A stretch of DNA of 64,000 bases, taken from positions 1 to 64,000 of the forward strand of contig NZ_JADDXU010000027.1 in NCBI RefSeq assembly GCF_015163075.1, read 5' to 3'. Below the pieces are notes generated by a model that worked only from the letters and a program-made list of their open reading frames with translations, was not told where the DNA came from and searched no databases. Numbering within the stretch: the stretch's first letter is position 1; the number at the start of each line of letters is the position of its first letter. Positions 1 to 7,974 of the stretch are shown in pieces. The stretch is from Streptomyces justiciae (GTDB lineage: Bacteria; Actinomycetota; Actinomycetes; Streptomycetales; Streptomycetaceae). The position numbers were made by a program, and so were the translations under genes.

Positions 1-1
1 G

Positions 2-214
2 CTAGAACAGCGGCATCTGCCCTGGGAACTCCGGAACGGCGTAGCCGTCCAACGCGGGCTGCGCGGCTCCCAGTTGGGCCTGTCGACGGGAGCCCGCGCA
101 GGAGGTGAGTTCGCCGCTCTCCCGGGCCCCGGGCGGGTCGTGCCGCGCGAAGCGCCCGGCGACCACGGCGATCTCGCGCTGACATTCGGGGCAGTTTCTG
201 CGACGGCTGGACAT
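2..214 (-). CDS. small conserved hypothetical protein, zinc-ribbon-like
   Basis: This 70-residue protein begins with a basic segment followed by a CPEC pair (residues 8-11), then a His at about 25 and a further Cys at about 39, which together could bind one zinc ion. The rest is polar with no membrane segment. It lies about 140 bases downstream of tRNA-Tyr on the same strand, behind the tRNA's terminator-like hairpin, so it probably has its own promoter. I recognise the pattern as a conserved small Streptomyces protein but know no function. The gene is complete, with its stop codon at the window edge. Confidence 0.6.
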   Translation of the reverse strand: MSSRRRNCPECQREIAVVAGRFARHDPPGARESGELTSCAGSRRQAQLGAAQPALDGYAVPEFPGQMPLF

Positions 215-302
215 GGGGTCAGTGTGCCCCGGACAAGCGTGCGCCCCACATCGTGAGGCACATCACCACTCGCCTTCCGCACGAGGTCCAGGCATACGAA
301 GA

Positions 303-342
303 GACCCCCTCCACTCTGCGTTTCCGCAGTGTGGAGGGGGTC
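303..342 (-). terminator. intrinsic terminator downstream of tRNA-Tyr
   Basis: Bases 303-320 and 325-342 form an almost perfect 18-bp inverted repeat (one mismatched pair) around a 4-base loop. The hairpin starts 11 bases beyond the 3' end of the leftward tRNA-Tyr gene. There is no U tract, which is usual in Streptomyces. Confidence 0.75.
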
Positions 343-352
343 TTCCCCAGTG

Positions 353-434
353 TGGCGGCGCCAGGATTCGAACCTGGGAAGGCTGAGCCGGCAGATTTAC
401 AGTCTGCTCCCTTTGGCCGCTCGGGCACACCGCC
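353..434 (-). tRNA. tRNA-Tyr (anticodon GTA)
   Basis: Read on the minus strand, the 82 bases start GGCGGTG and end CGCCGCC plus the discriminator A, giving a 7-bp acceptor stem. The anticodon loop reads CTGTAAA, with anticodon GTA. A long variable arm, as in class II bacterial tRNA-Tyr, precedes the T-arm with the usual GGTTCGAATCC core. The CCA end is not encoded. The D-arm contains the GAGCGG segment typical of long-arm tRNAs. Confidence 0.95.
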
Positions 435-672
435 GGGGTTTTGCTGCCCTTCGAACCGCTTTTCGGCGGTGCTCCGTGGCAACGACGTAAACAATACCCG
501 ATGGAGAGGGGTGCTTCGCCACCCGATTGATCAGCGCTCGGGGGACGCGGGGTGGCTAGGCTTGTCCGGATGCGGCCCGGGGACTGTGCCCGGCTCGGCG
601 GCAGCCCCACGCACGCCGAAACGCACCCGGTACGCACCCCGATACGCACCCCGATACAAGGAGCCACAGGAC

Positions 673-1161
673 ATGGCCGACTCCAGTTTCGACATCGTCT
701 CGAAGGTCGAGCGGCAGGAGGTCGACAACGCCCTCAACCAGACCGGCAAGGAGATCTCCCAGCGCTACGACTTCAAGGGCGTCGGCGCCTCCATCTCGTG
801 GTCCGGCGACAAGATCCTGATGGAGGCGAACTCCGAGGACCGGGTGAAGGCCGTTCTCGACGTCTTCCAGTCCAAGCTGATCAAGCGCGGCATCTCGCTG
901 AAGGCCCTGGATGCCGGCGAGCCGCAGCTGTCCGGCAAGGAGTACAAGATCTTCGCGTCGATCGAGGAGGGCATCTCCCAGGAGAACGCGAAGAAGGTGG
1001 CGAAGATCATCCGCGACGAGGGCCCGAAGGGCGTGAAGGCCCAGGTCCAGGGCGACGAACTGCGCGTCAGCTCCAAGAGCCGCGACGACCTTCAGGCCGT
1101 CATCAGCCTGCTCAAGGGCAAGGACTTCGACTTCGCCCTGCAGTTCGTGAACTACCGGTAG
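673..1161 (+). CDS. yajQ: YajQ family nucleotide / cyclic di-GMP binding protein
   Basis: This 162-residue protein matches the UPF0234/YajQ family along its full length: an N-terminal DSSFDIVSKVERQEVDNA segment, the central RYDFKG stretch, and a C-terminal LKGKDFDFALQFVNYR end. The family has two ferredoxin-like domains. Members bind nucleotides, and the Xanthomonas homologue is a cyclic di-GMP receptor; the role in Streptomyces is not settled. I chose the ATG because AAGGAG lies 9 bases upstream and the protein then matches the family start. Longer in-frame extensions would run through tRNA-Tyr. It is a single gene followed by a strong hairpin at 1201-1231. Confidence 0.93.
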   Translation: MADSSFDIVSKVERQEVDNALNQTGKEISQRYDFKGVGASISWSGDKILMEANSEDRVKAVLDVFQSKLIKRGISLKALDAGEPQLSGKEYKIFASIEEGISQENAKKVAKIIRDEGPKGVKAQVQGDELRVSSKSRDDLQAVISLLKGKDFDFALQFVNYR

Positions 1162-1200
1162 TCCACGGCCGGTTCACGGCCTGTGCCGTGTCGTACGAGG

Positions 1201-1231
1201 AAGGGTGGGCACCTGGCCGGTGCCCACCCTT
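1201..1231. terminator. bidirectional intrinsic terminator
   Basis: A perfect 13-bp stem (1201-1213 with 1219-1231) and a 5-base loop lie between the convergent yajQ and the GlsB-type gene. It could end transcripts from both directions. Confidence 0.8.
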
Positions 1232-1261
1232 CTCGCCTGCTGGCTGCGGTCCGGGGGTGGA

Positions 1262-1528
1262 TCAGTCGCGCGAGTTGCCGAACAGGATGCGGTAGCCGAT
1301 GAGGAGGACGAGAGAGCCTCCGATCGCCGCGGCCCATGTCGTGCCGTCGTAGAAGTCCTTCGTGATCGGGTGGTCCAGCCAGCGGGCCGAGATCCAGCCG
1401 CCGATGAACGCGCCCGCGATGCCGATGAGGGTCGTGCCGATGAAGCCGCCCGGGTCGCGGCCCGGCAGCAGGAACTTGGCGATGGCTCCGGCCAGAAGCC
1501 CCAGGATGATCCAACCGATGATGCTCAT
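1262..1528 (-). CDS. GlsB/YeaQ/YmgE family stress-response membrane protein
   Basis: This 88-residue very hydrophobic protein has three predicted membrane segments. It carries the family's glycine-rich GLLAGAIAKFLLPGRDPGG segment (residues about 10-28) and a second GIAGAFIGGW segment. Members are small inner-membrane proteins, often stress induced and historically called transglycosylase-associated; no enzymatic function is proven. It stands alone, convergent with yajQ. Confidence 0.88.
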   Translation of the reverse strand: MSIIGWIILGLLAGAIAKFLLPGRDPGGFIGTTLIGIAGAFIGGWISARWLDHPITKDFYDGTTWAAAIGGSLVLLIGYRILFGNSRD

Positions 1529-1710
1529 GCCCTGAACCTGCCCTTCCGCGCTGTGCCTGCACTGTTCCGGCCCTGTGATCTACGTCCGGTCGGACTGTGT
1601 GCCTGCGCGGGTACGTCCCTGCTTCGGCGGCAACGCGAGTTCGTGCCGTGTTGATGAAGAGGACGTCACGGGTGCACCGGTTGGTTGCACTGATCAGTAG
1701 GGTGCGGCGC

Positions 1711-3012
1711 ATGGCACCTTCCAGCCCGCGTCCCGACTCCGGCTCAGGTTCTGGACCTGGCTCCGGGCCCGCTTCGGAACTGCGACGCACCCTCGGCGTG
1801 GGCGACGCCGTCGTCATCGGGTTGGGGTCGATGATCGGGGCCGGTGTCTTCGCCGCGCTCGGCCCCGCGGCGCGCGCGGCCGGTTCCGGGCTGCTGATCG
1901 GGCTGGCGGTCGCCGCGGTGGTCGCCTACTGCAACGCCACCTCGTCGGCACGCCTGGCTGCGCTGTATCCGGCTTCCGGCGGCACGTACGTGTACGGGAG
2001 GGAGCGGCTCGGTCCTTTCTGGGGTTATCTCGCGGGCTGGTCGTTCGTGGTCGGGAAGACGGCCTCCTGTGCGGCGATGGCGCTCACCGTGGGCGCGTAC
2101 GTCTGGCCGGGGCAGGCGCACGCCGTGGCGGTCGCGGCGGTCGTGGCGCTGACCGCGGTGAACTACGGCGGTGTTCAGAAGTCCGCTCTGCTGACGCGGG
2201 TGATCGTGGCGGTCGTGCTCGCTGTCCTCGCTTCCGTCGTGGTCGTGTGCCTGGGGTCGGGGGCTTCCGATGCCGGGAGGCTCAGCAGCGGGGCCTCGGG
2301 CGGTGCGGGCGGGGTGCTGGAGGCCGCCGGTCTGCTGTTCTTCGCGTTCGCGGGGTACGCGCGTATCGCGACCCTCGGGGAGGAGGTGCGGGATCCCGCG
2401 CGCACCATCCCCCGCGCGATCCCGCTGGCTCTGGGGATCGCGCTGGCCGTGTACGCGTGTGTGGCGGTGGCTGTCCTTTCCGTGCTGGGGGCCGAGGGTC
2501 TCGGGCAGGCCGGGGCACCGCTGACCGACGCCGTGCGGGCGGCCGGGGTGTCGGGCCTGGTGCCGGTGGTCCGGGTCGGCGCTGCCGTGGCCGCGCTGGG
2601 ATCGTTGCTCGCTCTGATCCTGGGTGTCTCACGGACGACGCTGGCCATGGCGCGTGACCGGCATCTGCCCAGCGCCCTGGCGGCTGTCCACCCGCGCTTC
2701 CAGGTGCCGCACCGGGCGGAGCTGGCCGTGGGAGCGGTGGTCGCGGTGCTGGCCGCCACGGTGGATGTACGGGGCGCTATCGGGTTCTCCTCCTTCGGGG
2801 TGCTGGCGTACTACGCGGTGGCCAACGCCTCGGCCTGGACGCTCGGTTCGGCGCCGAAGGCGCGGGTCGTGCCGGCGGTCGGGCTTCTCGGGTGCGTGGT
2901 GCTGGCGTTCGCGCTGCCGGGGGTGTCGGTGGTGGTGGGCGCGGGTGTGCTGGTGGTGGGTGTGGTGGCGTACGGCGTGCGGCGACGGGTGGGTGGGGTG
3001 TCGCCGCGGTAG
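1711..3012 (+). CDS. APC family amino-acid permease
   Basis: This 433-residue integral membrane protein has about 12 hydrophobic segments. It carries the APC superfamily signature in the first helix (GLGSMIGAGVFAALGPAA, residues about 36-53), where the unwound GxG region binds substrate, and a GYARIATLGEEVRDPARTIPRAI stretch (here split by eye into GYARIATLGEEV and RDPARTIPRAI) typical of helix 6 and its following loop. It probably exchanges or imports amino acids by cation symport; the substrate cannot be read. I prefer the ATG at 1711, which leaves a short Ser/Gly/Pro tail before the first helix. An upstream ATG at 1654 is possible. The gene is monocistronic. Confidence 0.85.
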   Translation: MAPSSPRPDSGSGSGPGSGPASELRRTLGVGDAVVIGLGSMIGAGVFAALGPAARAAGSGLLIGLAVAAVVAYCNATSSARLAALYPASGGTYVYGRERLGPFWGYLAGWSFVVGKTASCAAMALTVGAYVWPGQAHAVAVAAVVALTAVNYGGVQKSALLTRVIVAVVLAVLASVVVVCLGSGASDAGRLSSGASGGAGGVLEAAGLLFFAFAGYARIATLGEEVRDPARTIPRAIPLALGIALAVYACVAVAVLSVLGAEGLGQAGAPLTDAVRAAGVSGLVPVVRVGAAVAALGSLLALILGVSRTTLAMARDRHLPSALAAVHPRFQVPHRAELAVGAVVAVLAATVDVRGAIGFSSFGVLAYYAVANASAWTLGSAPKARVVPAVGLLGCVVLAFALPGVSVVVGAGVLVVGVVAYGVRRRVGGVSPR

Positions 3013-3430
3013 GGCGGTTGGCGGGGTTGGCTGGCGCTCCGAAGGGCGCGGACCCGGACCGGCGTTCAGCGCTCTGGCGGGATTGGCGGCGTATGGACGT
3101 GGGTGTGGATGCCGGTGTCGGTGTCGGTGTCGGCCGGATGTATCTCAGGCCGTACGAAGGCGCGGGGCGCCGGATGGGGGTATGCACGCGGGGTGCGGCT
3201 GCCTCGGCTCGGTGCGGCCGTGGTTCTGGCGGCCGTGGTTCTGGCGGCCGTGGTTCTGGATCTCTGGTGAAGTGCGGGCCCACAGACGGGCGTTGCACAT
3301 GTTGGCTGCCCCCTGTGCCCGCACCTGCTCGTGCGCGGTCATGTGTTCATGATGCAGGCGGGCACTGACAGTCGGGGCGGCCTGTGGATAACCGCCAGCC
3401 TGTGGACAACTGGCGCAGTGGCCGGGTGTC
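3013..3430. other. intergenic stretch with short tandem repeats and two DnaA-box-like 9-mers
   Basis: I find no convincing gene in these 418 bases. They hold a triple 15-bp direct repeat (3214-3258), a short GTCGGT-type repeat around 3115-3135, and two 9-mers that match DnaA boxes on the minus strand: TTATCCACA (3383-3391) and TTGTCCACA (3401-3409). Small reading frames here lack ribosome sites and recognisable products. Confidence 0.55.
3214..3258. repeat. 3 x 15-bp tandem repeat
   Basis: Three exact copies of GCGGCCGTGGTTCTG lie end to end in a gene-free region. The 15-bp period would keep a reading frame, but no gene covers it. Confidence 0.85.
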
Positions 3431-3829
3431 CTACCAGCCCGAAGACGCGAACGGCTTGTCGGTCGAGACGATTTCGCGGCCCAGCGGGAACAGCGACACC
3501 GGGATCAGCTTGAAGTTGGCGATGCCGAAGGGGATGCCGATGATCGTGATGCACAGCAGGAGGCCGGTGACGATGTGGCCGAGGGCCAGCCACCAGCCCG
3601 CCAGGATCAGCCACAGCACGTTGCCGATGCAGGACGGGGCGCCGGCGTCGCGGCGCTCGACCGTCGTGTACCCGAAGGGCCACAGGGCGTAGACGCCGAT
3701 ACGGAAAGCCGCGATGCCAAATGGAATGCCGATGATCGTGATGCACAGCAGCACGCCGGCGGCGAGATAGCCGAGGAACAGCCAGAAGCCGCTCAGGACG
3801 AGCCATATGACGTTCAGGATTGTCTTCAC
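3431..3829 (-). CDS. YccF domain-containing membrane protein
   Basis: This 132-residue protein is built from two tandem copies of the YccF domain. The segment LLCITIIGIPFGIA occurs identically at residues 27-40 and 91-104, each preceded by a WLxLGxxxxG helix. About four membrane segments are expected. The family has no established biochemical role. Its GTG start overlaps the htpX stop by 4 bases (GTGA), so the two genes are translationally coupled and yccF is second in the operon. Confidence 0.88.
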   Translation of the reverse strand: MKTILNVIWLVLSGFWLFLGYLAAGVLLCITIIGIPFGIAAFRIGVYALWPFGYTTVERRDAGAPSCIGNVLWLILAGWWLALGHIVTGLLLCITIIGIPFGIANFKLIPVSLFPLGREIVSTDKPFASSGW

Positions 3830-4689
3830 TGGTGGCGACCTGCCATCTTCTCGAGGCGGGCGATGCGGTCCGCCATCGGCGGATGCGTGGAGAACATCTT
3901 GGAGAGTCCCTGTCCCGGGCGGAAGGGGTTGGCGATCATCATGTGACTCGCGGTCTCGATGCGCGGCTCCGGGGGCAGCGGGAGCTGCTTGGTGCCGGCC
4001 TCGAGCTTGCGCAACGCGCTGGCCAGGGCGAGGGGATCGCCGGTGAGCTGGGCGCCGGAGGCGTCGGCCTCGTATTCGCGGGAGCGGCTGATGGCCAGTT
4101 GGATGAGGCTCGCGGCGAGCGGGCCGAGGATCATGATGAGCAGCATGCCGAAGATGCCGGGGCCGTCGTCGTCGTTGGAGCGGCCGATCGGGATCAGCCA
4201 GGCGAAGTTGACCAGGAACATGATCACGGAGGCGAGGGCTCCGGCGACCGACGAGATCAGGATGTCGCGGTTGTAGACATGGCTGAGTTCGTGGCCGATG
4301 ACGCCGCGCAGTTCGCGCTCGTCGAGGATGCGCATGATTCCCTCGGTGCAGCAGACCGCTGCGTTGCGCGGGTTGCGGCCCGTCGCGAACGCGTTCGGTG
4401 CCTCCGTCGGGGAGATGTACAGGCGCGGCATGGGCTGGCGGGCCTGGGTGGAGAGCTCCCGGACCATGCGGTACAGCGCGGGGGCCTCGAACTCGCTGAC
4501 GGGGCGGGCGCGCATCGCGCGTAGCGCCAGCTTGTCGCTGTTCCAGTACGCGTACGCGTTGGTCCCCAGGGCGATCAGGACCGCGATCACGAGCCCCATA
4601 CGGCCGAAGAAGCTGCCGATGACGATGATGAGTGCGGACAGTCCCCCGAGGAGTACTGCGGTCCTGAGCCCGTTGTGCCGGCGGTGCAC
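3826..4689 (-). CDS. htpX: HtpX zinc metalloprotease (M48B)
   Basis: This 287-residue membrane protease has two N-terminal membrane helices (residues about 10-50). The catalytic HELSH (133-137) supplies two zinc ligands and the general base, and SREYEADASGA (around 207-217) supplies the third ligand. HtpX degrades misfolded membrane proteins and works alongside FtsH. The GTG start has GGAGGG (4696-4701) 6 bases upstream. It leads a two-gene operon with the YccF protein. Confidence 0.94.
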   Translation of the reverse strand: MHRRHNGLRTAVLLGGLSALIIVIGSFFGRMGLVIAVLIALGTNAYAYWNSDKLALRAMRARPVSEFEAPALYRMVRELSTQARQPMPRLYISPTEAPNAFATGRNPRNAAVCCTEGIMRILDERELRGVIGHELSHVYNRDILISSVAGALASVIMFLVNFAWLIPIGRSNDDDGPGIFGMLLIMILGPLAASLIQLAISRSREYEADASGAQLTGDPLALASALRKLEAGTKQLPLPPEPRIETASHMMIANPFRPGQGLSKMFSTHPPMADRIARLEKMAGRHQ

Positions 4690-4885
4690 GGTACGCCCTC
4701 CAAGTCGTGCAGCAGGGGAACCCTTTGCTTGCTGATCTGCGGTCCTTCTGGTGTATGTCCAGTGGACCCTCCCGTTCTGGTCAACGCCAGGCGAGAGCCG
4801 CTAGTTCCCTTGTGCGTGCGGGGCGGGGTGTGAGCCGTCCGGGTGAAGGCCCGGAAGCGGCCTGGTCGTGCGGTGGTGGGGGCCC

Positions 4886-6397
4886 TCAGAAGAGTCCGGT
4901 GCCGGCGAAGCGCAGGACCAGTTGGGGAGCGCCGGACAGGGCGATGCCGAGGACGCCGGTGAGGGCGAGCGCGGCGGTGAGGGGCGCGGGGACCCGGTGG
5001 CGTACAGCTTCGCCCTCGGGTGCGCGGAACAGCAGTGCCGTCCACTGGAGGTAGTAGTACAGCGCGATCACGACGTTGGCGGCCATGACCACCGCGAGCC
5101 AGCCGAGACCGGCGTCGACAGCGGCGGAGAAGACGGTGACCTTGGCAAAGAGGCCGATGATGCCCGGCGGGAGTCCGGCGAGGCACAGCAGGAAGAACGC
5201 CAGGAGGAGCGCGGCGAGGGGGTTGGTGGCGTAGAGGCCCCGGTAGTCGCTGACGCGGTTGCGGGACTTCGTACGGCCCACCACTGCGGCCACCGCGAAG
5301 GCACCGAGGTTCACGGCGGCATACATGAGGGCGTAGGCGACGGTGGAGCCGATGGAGTGCTCGGCGTCGTCGGAGTAGGCGGCCGCGGCGATCGGCACCA
5401 GGAGGTAGCCGGCCTGGCCGACGGACGACCAGGCGAGGAGGCGTACGGCGCTGTACGCGCGCGTGGCCTGCTGTCGGAGGGCGCCGACGTTGCCGACGGT
5501 CATGGTGAGGGCGGCCAGCGCGGCCAGGGCCGGGCCCCAGACGTCGGCGTACGAGGGCAGGGCGACGACGGTGAGGAGGATCAGGCCGGAGAAGCCGACC
5601 GCCTTGCCGACGACCGACAAGTAGGCGGCGATCGGGAGGGGCGCCCCTACGTAGGTGTCCGGAACCCAGAAGTGGAAGGGCACGGCGGCCGTCTTGAAGG
5701 CGAAGCCGATGAGGGTGAGGACCACGCCGGTCTGGGTGAGGGTGTGGAGCTGGCCGTCGACGTGCTGGACGCGGTCGGCGATCTGCGTGAGGTAGAGGGT
5801 GCCTGTGGAGGCGTACACGAAGCTGATGCCCATGAGGCTGACCGCGGTCGCGGTGACCGAGGACAGGAAGAACTTCAGGGCTGCTTCCGAGGACTTGCGG
5901 TCGCCTTGGCGCAGGCCCACGAGGGCGAACGCCGGCAAGGAGGCGACTTCCAGGGCGACGATCAGGGTGGCCAGGTCGCGGGAGGCGGGCAGGAGGGCGG
6001 CACCGGCGGCGGAGGAAAGCAGCAGGAACCAGTACTCCCCTTCGGGGAGTCCCTTGTCGGCGTCCCTGAGGGCCGTGACCGAGAGGAGGGCGGCCAGCAG
6101 CGCTCCGCCGAGAACCAGGAGCTGGAGGACGAGGGTGAAGCGGTCCGCGGTGTAGCTGCAGACGTCGGCTTCGCCGGACAGGCAGAAGGTCGCCCGGTCG
6201 CCGTCCAGGAGAGGCAGCAGCATGAGCGCAGAGGCGGCCAGGCCCGCGACGGAGAGCCAGCCGAGCAGCGCCTTCTTCGCGTCACCGACGAAGAGATCCG
6301 CCACGAGGACCACGAGGCCGACGACCGCCGCGATGGTGGGCGGTGCGATGGCGAGCCAGTCGACGGACTGGACGAGGTTCGCGGTCAGGGAGCTCAT
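4886..6397 (-). CDS. nuoN: NADH-quinone oxidoreductase subunit N
   Basis: This 503-residue antiporter-like membrane subunit of complex I belongs to the proton-pumping arm and has about 14 helices. It contains the Mrp-antiporter core, with FYAST-type FVYASTGTLYL, FKTAAVPFHFWVPDTYVGAP and the lysine/glutamate helices of the family. It is the last gene of the leftward cluster. Its ATG overlaps the nuoM stop by 4 bases (ATGA), with an upstream GAGG-type ribosome site. No terminator hairpin is obvious in the 190 bases before htpX. Confidence 0.95.
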   Translation of the reverse strand: MSSLTANLVQSVDWLAIAPPTIAAVVGLVVLVADLFVGDAKKALLGWLSVAGLAASALMLLPLLDGDRATFCLSGEADVCSYTADRFTLVLQLLVLGGALLAALLSVTALRDADKGLPEGEYWFLLLSSAAGAALLPASRDLATLIVALEVASLPAFALVGLRQGDRKSSEAALKFFLSSVTATAVSLMGISFVYASTGTLYLTQIADRVQHVDGQLHTLTQTGVVLTLIGFAFKTAAVPFHFWVPDTYVGAPLPIAAYLSVVGKAVGFSGLILLTVVALPSYADVWGPALAALAALTMTVGNVGALRQQATRAYSAVRLLAWSSVGQAGYLLVPIAAAAYSDDAEHSIGSTVAYALMYAAVNLGAFAVAAVVGRTKSRNRVSDYRGLYATNPLAALLLAFFLLCLAGLPPGIIGLFAKVTVFSAAVDAGLGWLAVVMAANVVIALYYYLQWTALLFRAPEGEAVRHRVPAPLTAALALTGVLGIALSGAPQLVLRFAGTGLF

Positions 6398-7968
6398 CGG
6401 GTGCCTCCTGCGAGGAGCTGCTGTACGGCCGGGTCGGTCAGGCCCAGGAGGGCCTTCGGCCACAGGCCGGCTACGACGGTGAGGGCGACGAGCGGCGTCC
6501 AGGTCGCGAACTCGTACGTGTGGACGTCGGCGAGCTGCGGCGCGTCCTGCGGTACGGCGCCCATGCAGACGCGGCGGACCACGGCGAGGAGGTAGGCGGC
6601 CGTGAGGAGGGTGCCGAAGGCCGCGATCGCCATGAAGGTGAGGAAGGCGGTGCGGCTGAGGTCGTCGGCGGGGTCGAACGCGCCGAACAGGGCCAGCATC
6701 TCGCCCCAGAACCCGGCGAGTCCGGGCAGGCCGAGGGAGGCGACCGCGGCGAACGCGAGCAGGCCGCCGAGGCGCGGGGCCTTGCCGTAGAGCGCGGCGC
6801 CGGTCTGTTCGGCGAGGGCGTCGAGGTCGGTGGTGCCCGTGCGGTCCTTGAGGGCGCCGACCAGGAAGAAGAGCAGGCCGGTGATGAGGCCGTGGGCGAT
6901 GTTGGCGAACAGGGCGCCGTTCACGCCAGTCGGGGTCATCGTGGCGATGCCGAGGAGGACGAAGCCCATGTGACCGATGGAGGAGTAGGCGATGAGGCGC
7001 TTGAGGTCGCCCTTGGCGCCCTGTTTGGCGAGGGCCAGGCAGGCCAGGGACCCGTAGATGATCCCGACGACGGCGAAGGCGGCGAGGTAGGGCGCGAAGT
7101 CGGCGAAGCCGTCGGGGGCGATCGGCAGCAGGATCCGGACGAACCCGTACGTGCCCATCTTCAGCAGGACGCCGGCCAGCAGGACCGAGCCGACGGTCGG
7201 CGCGGCGGTGTGGGCGTCGGGCAGCCAGCTGTGCAGCGGCCACATCGGGGTCTTGACCGCGAGCCCGATCCCGATCGCCAGTACGGCGATGACCTGCACG
7301 GATGCGGTCAGGGACCGGCCGTTGTCAGTGGCGAGTGCCACCATGTCGAACGTGCCCGCCTTGATTCCGATCAGGAGCAGGCCCAGCAGCATGACGACCG
7401 AACCGAGCAGCGTGTACAGGATGAAGCGCCAGGCGGCCGCGGTCCTGCCCTCGCCGCCCCAGCGGGCGATGAGGAAGTACATCGGGATGAGCACCATCTC
7501 GAACGCCAGGAAGAACAGCAGCAGATCGAGAACGGCGAAGGTCGCGAGGGTGCCGGACTCGAGAACGAGCAGCAGAGCGACGAAGGCCTTCGGGGTCGGG
7601 CCCGAAGGCATCTTGAAGTACGAGTAGAGCGCGCAGAGGAAGGTCAGCAGCGCGGTCAGGACCAGAAGGGGGAGGGAGATGCCGTCGATGCCGAGGTGGA
7701 TGCGCACGTCGAGTGCGGGAATCCAGCTGATGTCGGTCGTGGCCTGCATCTTCGACGGATGGTCGTGGTCGAAGCCGAGCGCGAGGACGATCGCGGCGAC
7801 GAGAATCGCGCCGGTCACCGTCACCCCGTGCCGGAGCACGGCCTGCTCGGGCGACTTCCCCTTCAGCCCGGGGGGCGCGGGCAGCAGAGCTGCTACGGCA
7901 CCGAGGAGCGGGCCGACGACGACGAACGCCAGAAGGAACTGCATCACGGACTCGTTGATATCGATCAC
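6394..7968 (-). CDS. nuoM: NADH-quinone oxidoreductase subunit M
   Basis: This 524-residue antiporter-like subunit forms part of the complex I proton-translocation arm. It shows family features: a glutamate-bearing helix in FEMVLIPMYFLIARWG, and VKTPMWPLHSWLPDAHTAAP with the conserved lysine and the PxHxWLPDAH loop. The GTG start at 7968 lies 6 bases after the nuoL stop. Order and overlaps place it in one transcript with nuoA to nuoN. Confidence 0.96.
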   Translation of the reverse strand: MIDINESVMQFLLAFVVVGPLLGAVAALLPAPPGLKGKSPEQAVLRHGVTVTGAILVAAIVLALGFDHDHPSKMQATTDISWIPALDVRIHLGIDGISLPLLVLTALLTFLCALYSYFKMPSGPTPKAFVALLLVLESGTLATFAVLDLLLFFLAFEMVLIPMYFLIARWGGEGRTAAAWRFILYTLLGSVVMLLGLLLIGIKAGTFDMVALATDNGRSLTASVQVIAVLAIGIGLAVKTPMWPLHSWLPDAHTAAPTVGSVLLAGVLLKMGTYGFVRILLPIAPDGFADFAPYLAAFAVVGIIYGSLACLALAKQGAKGDLKRLIAYSSIGHMGFVLLGIATMTPTGVNGALFANIAHGLITGLLFFLVGALKDRTGTTDLDALAEQTGAALYGKAPRLGGLLAFAAVASLGLPGLAGFWGEMLALFGAFDPADDLSRTAFLTFMAIAAFGTLLTAAYLLAVVRRVCMGAVPQDAPQLADVHTYEFATWTPLVALTVVAGLWPKALLGLTDPAVQQLLAGGTR

Positions 7969-7974
7969 GCCTGC

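Noticed and set aside
3383..3409. Replication origin
   Set aside because: Two DnaA boxes only. There is no box cluster, AT-rich segment, dnaA or dnaN nearby.
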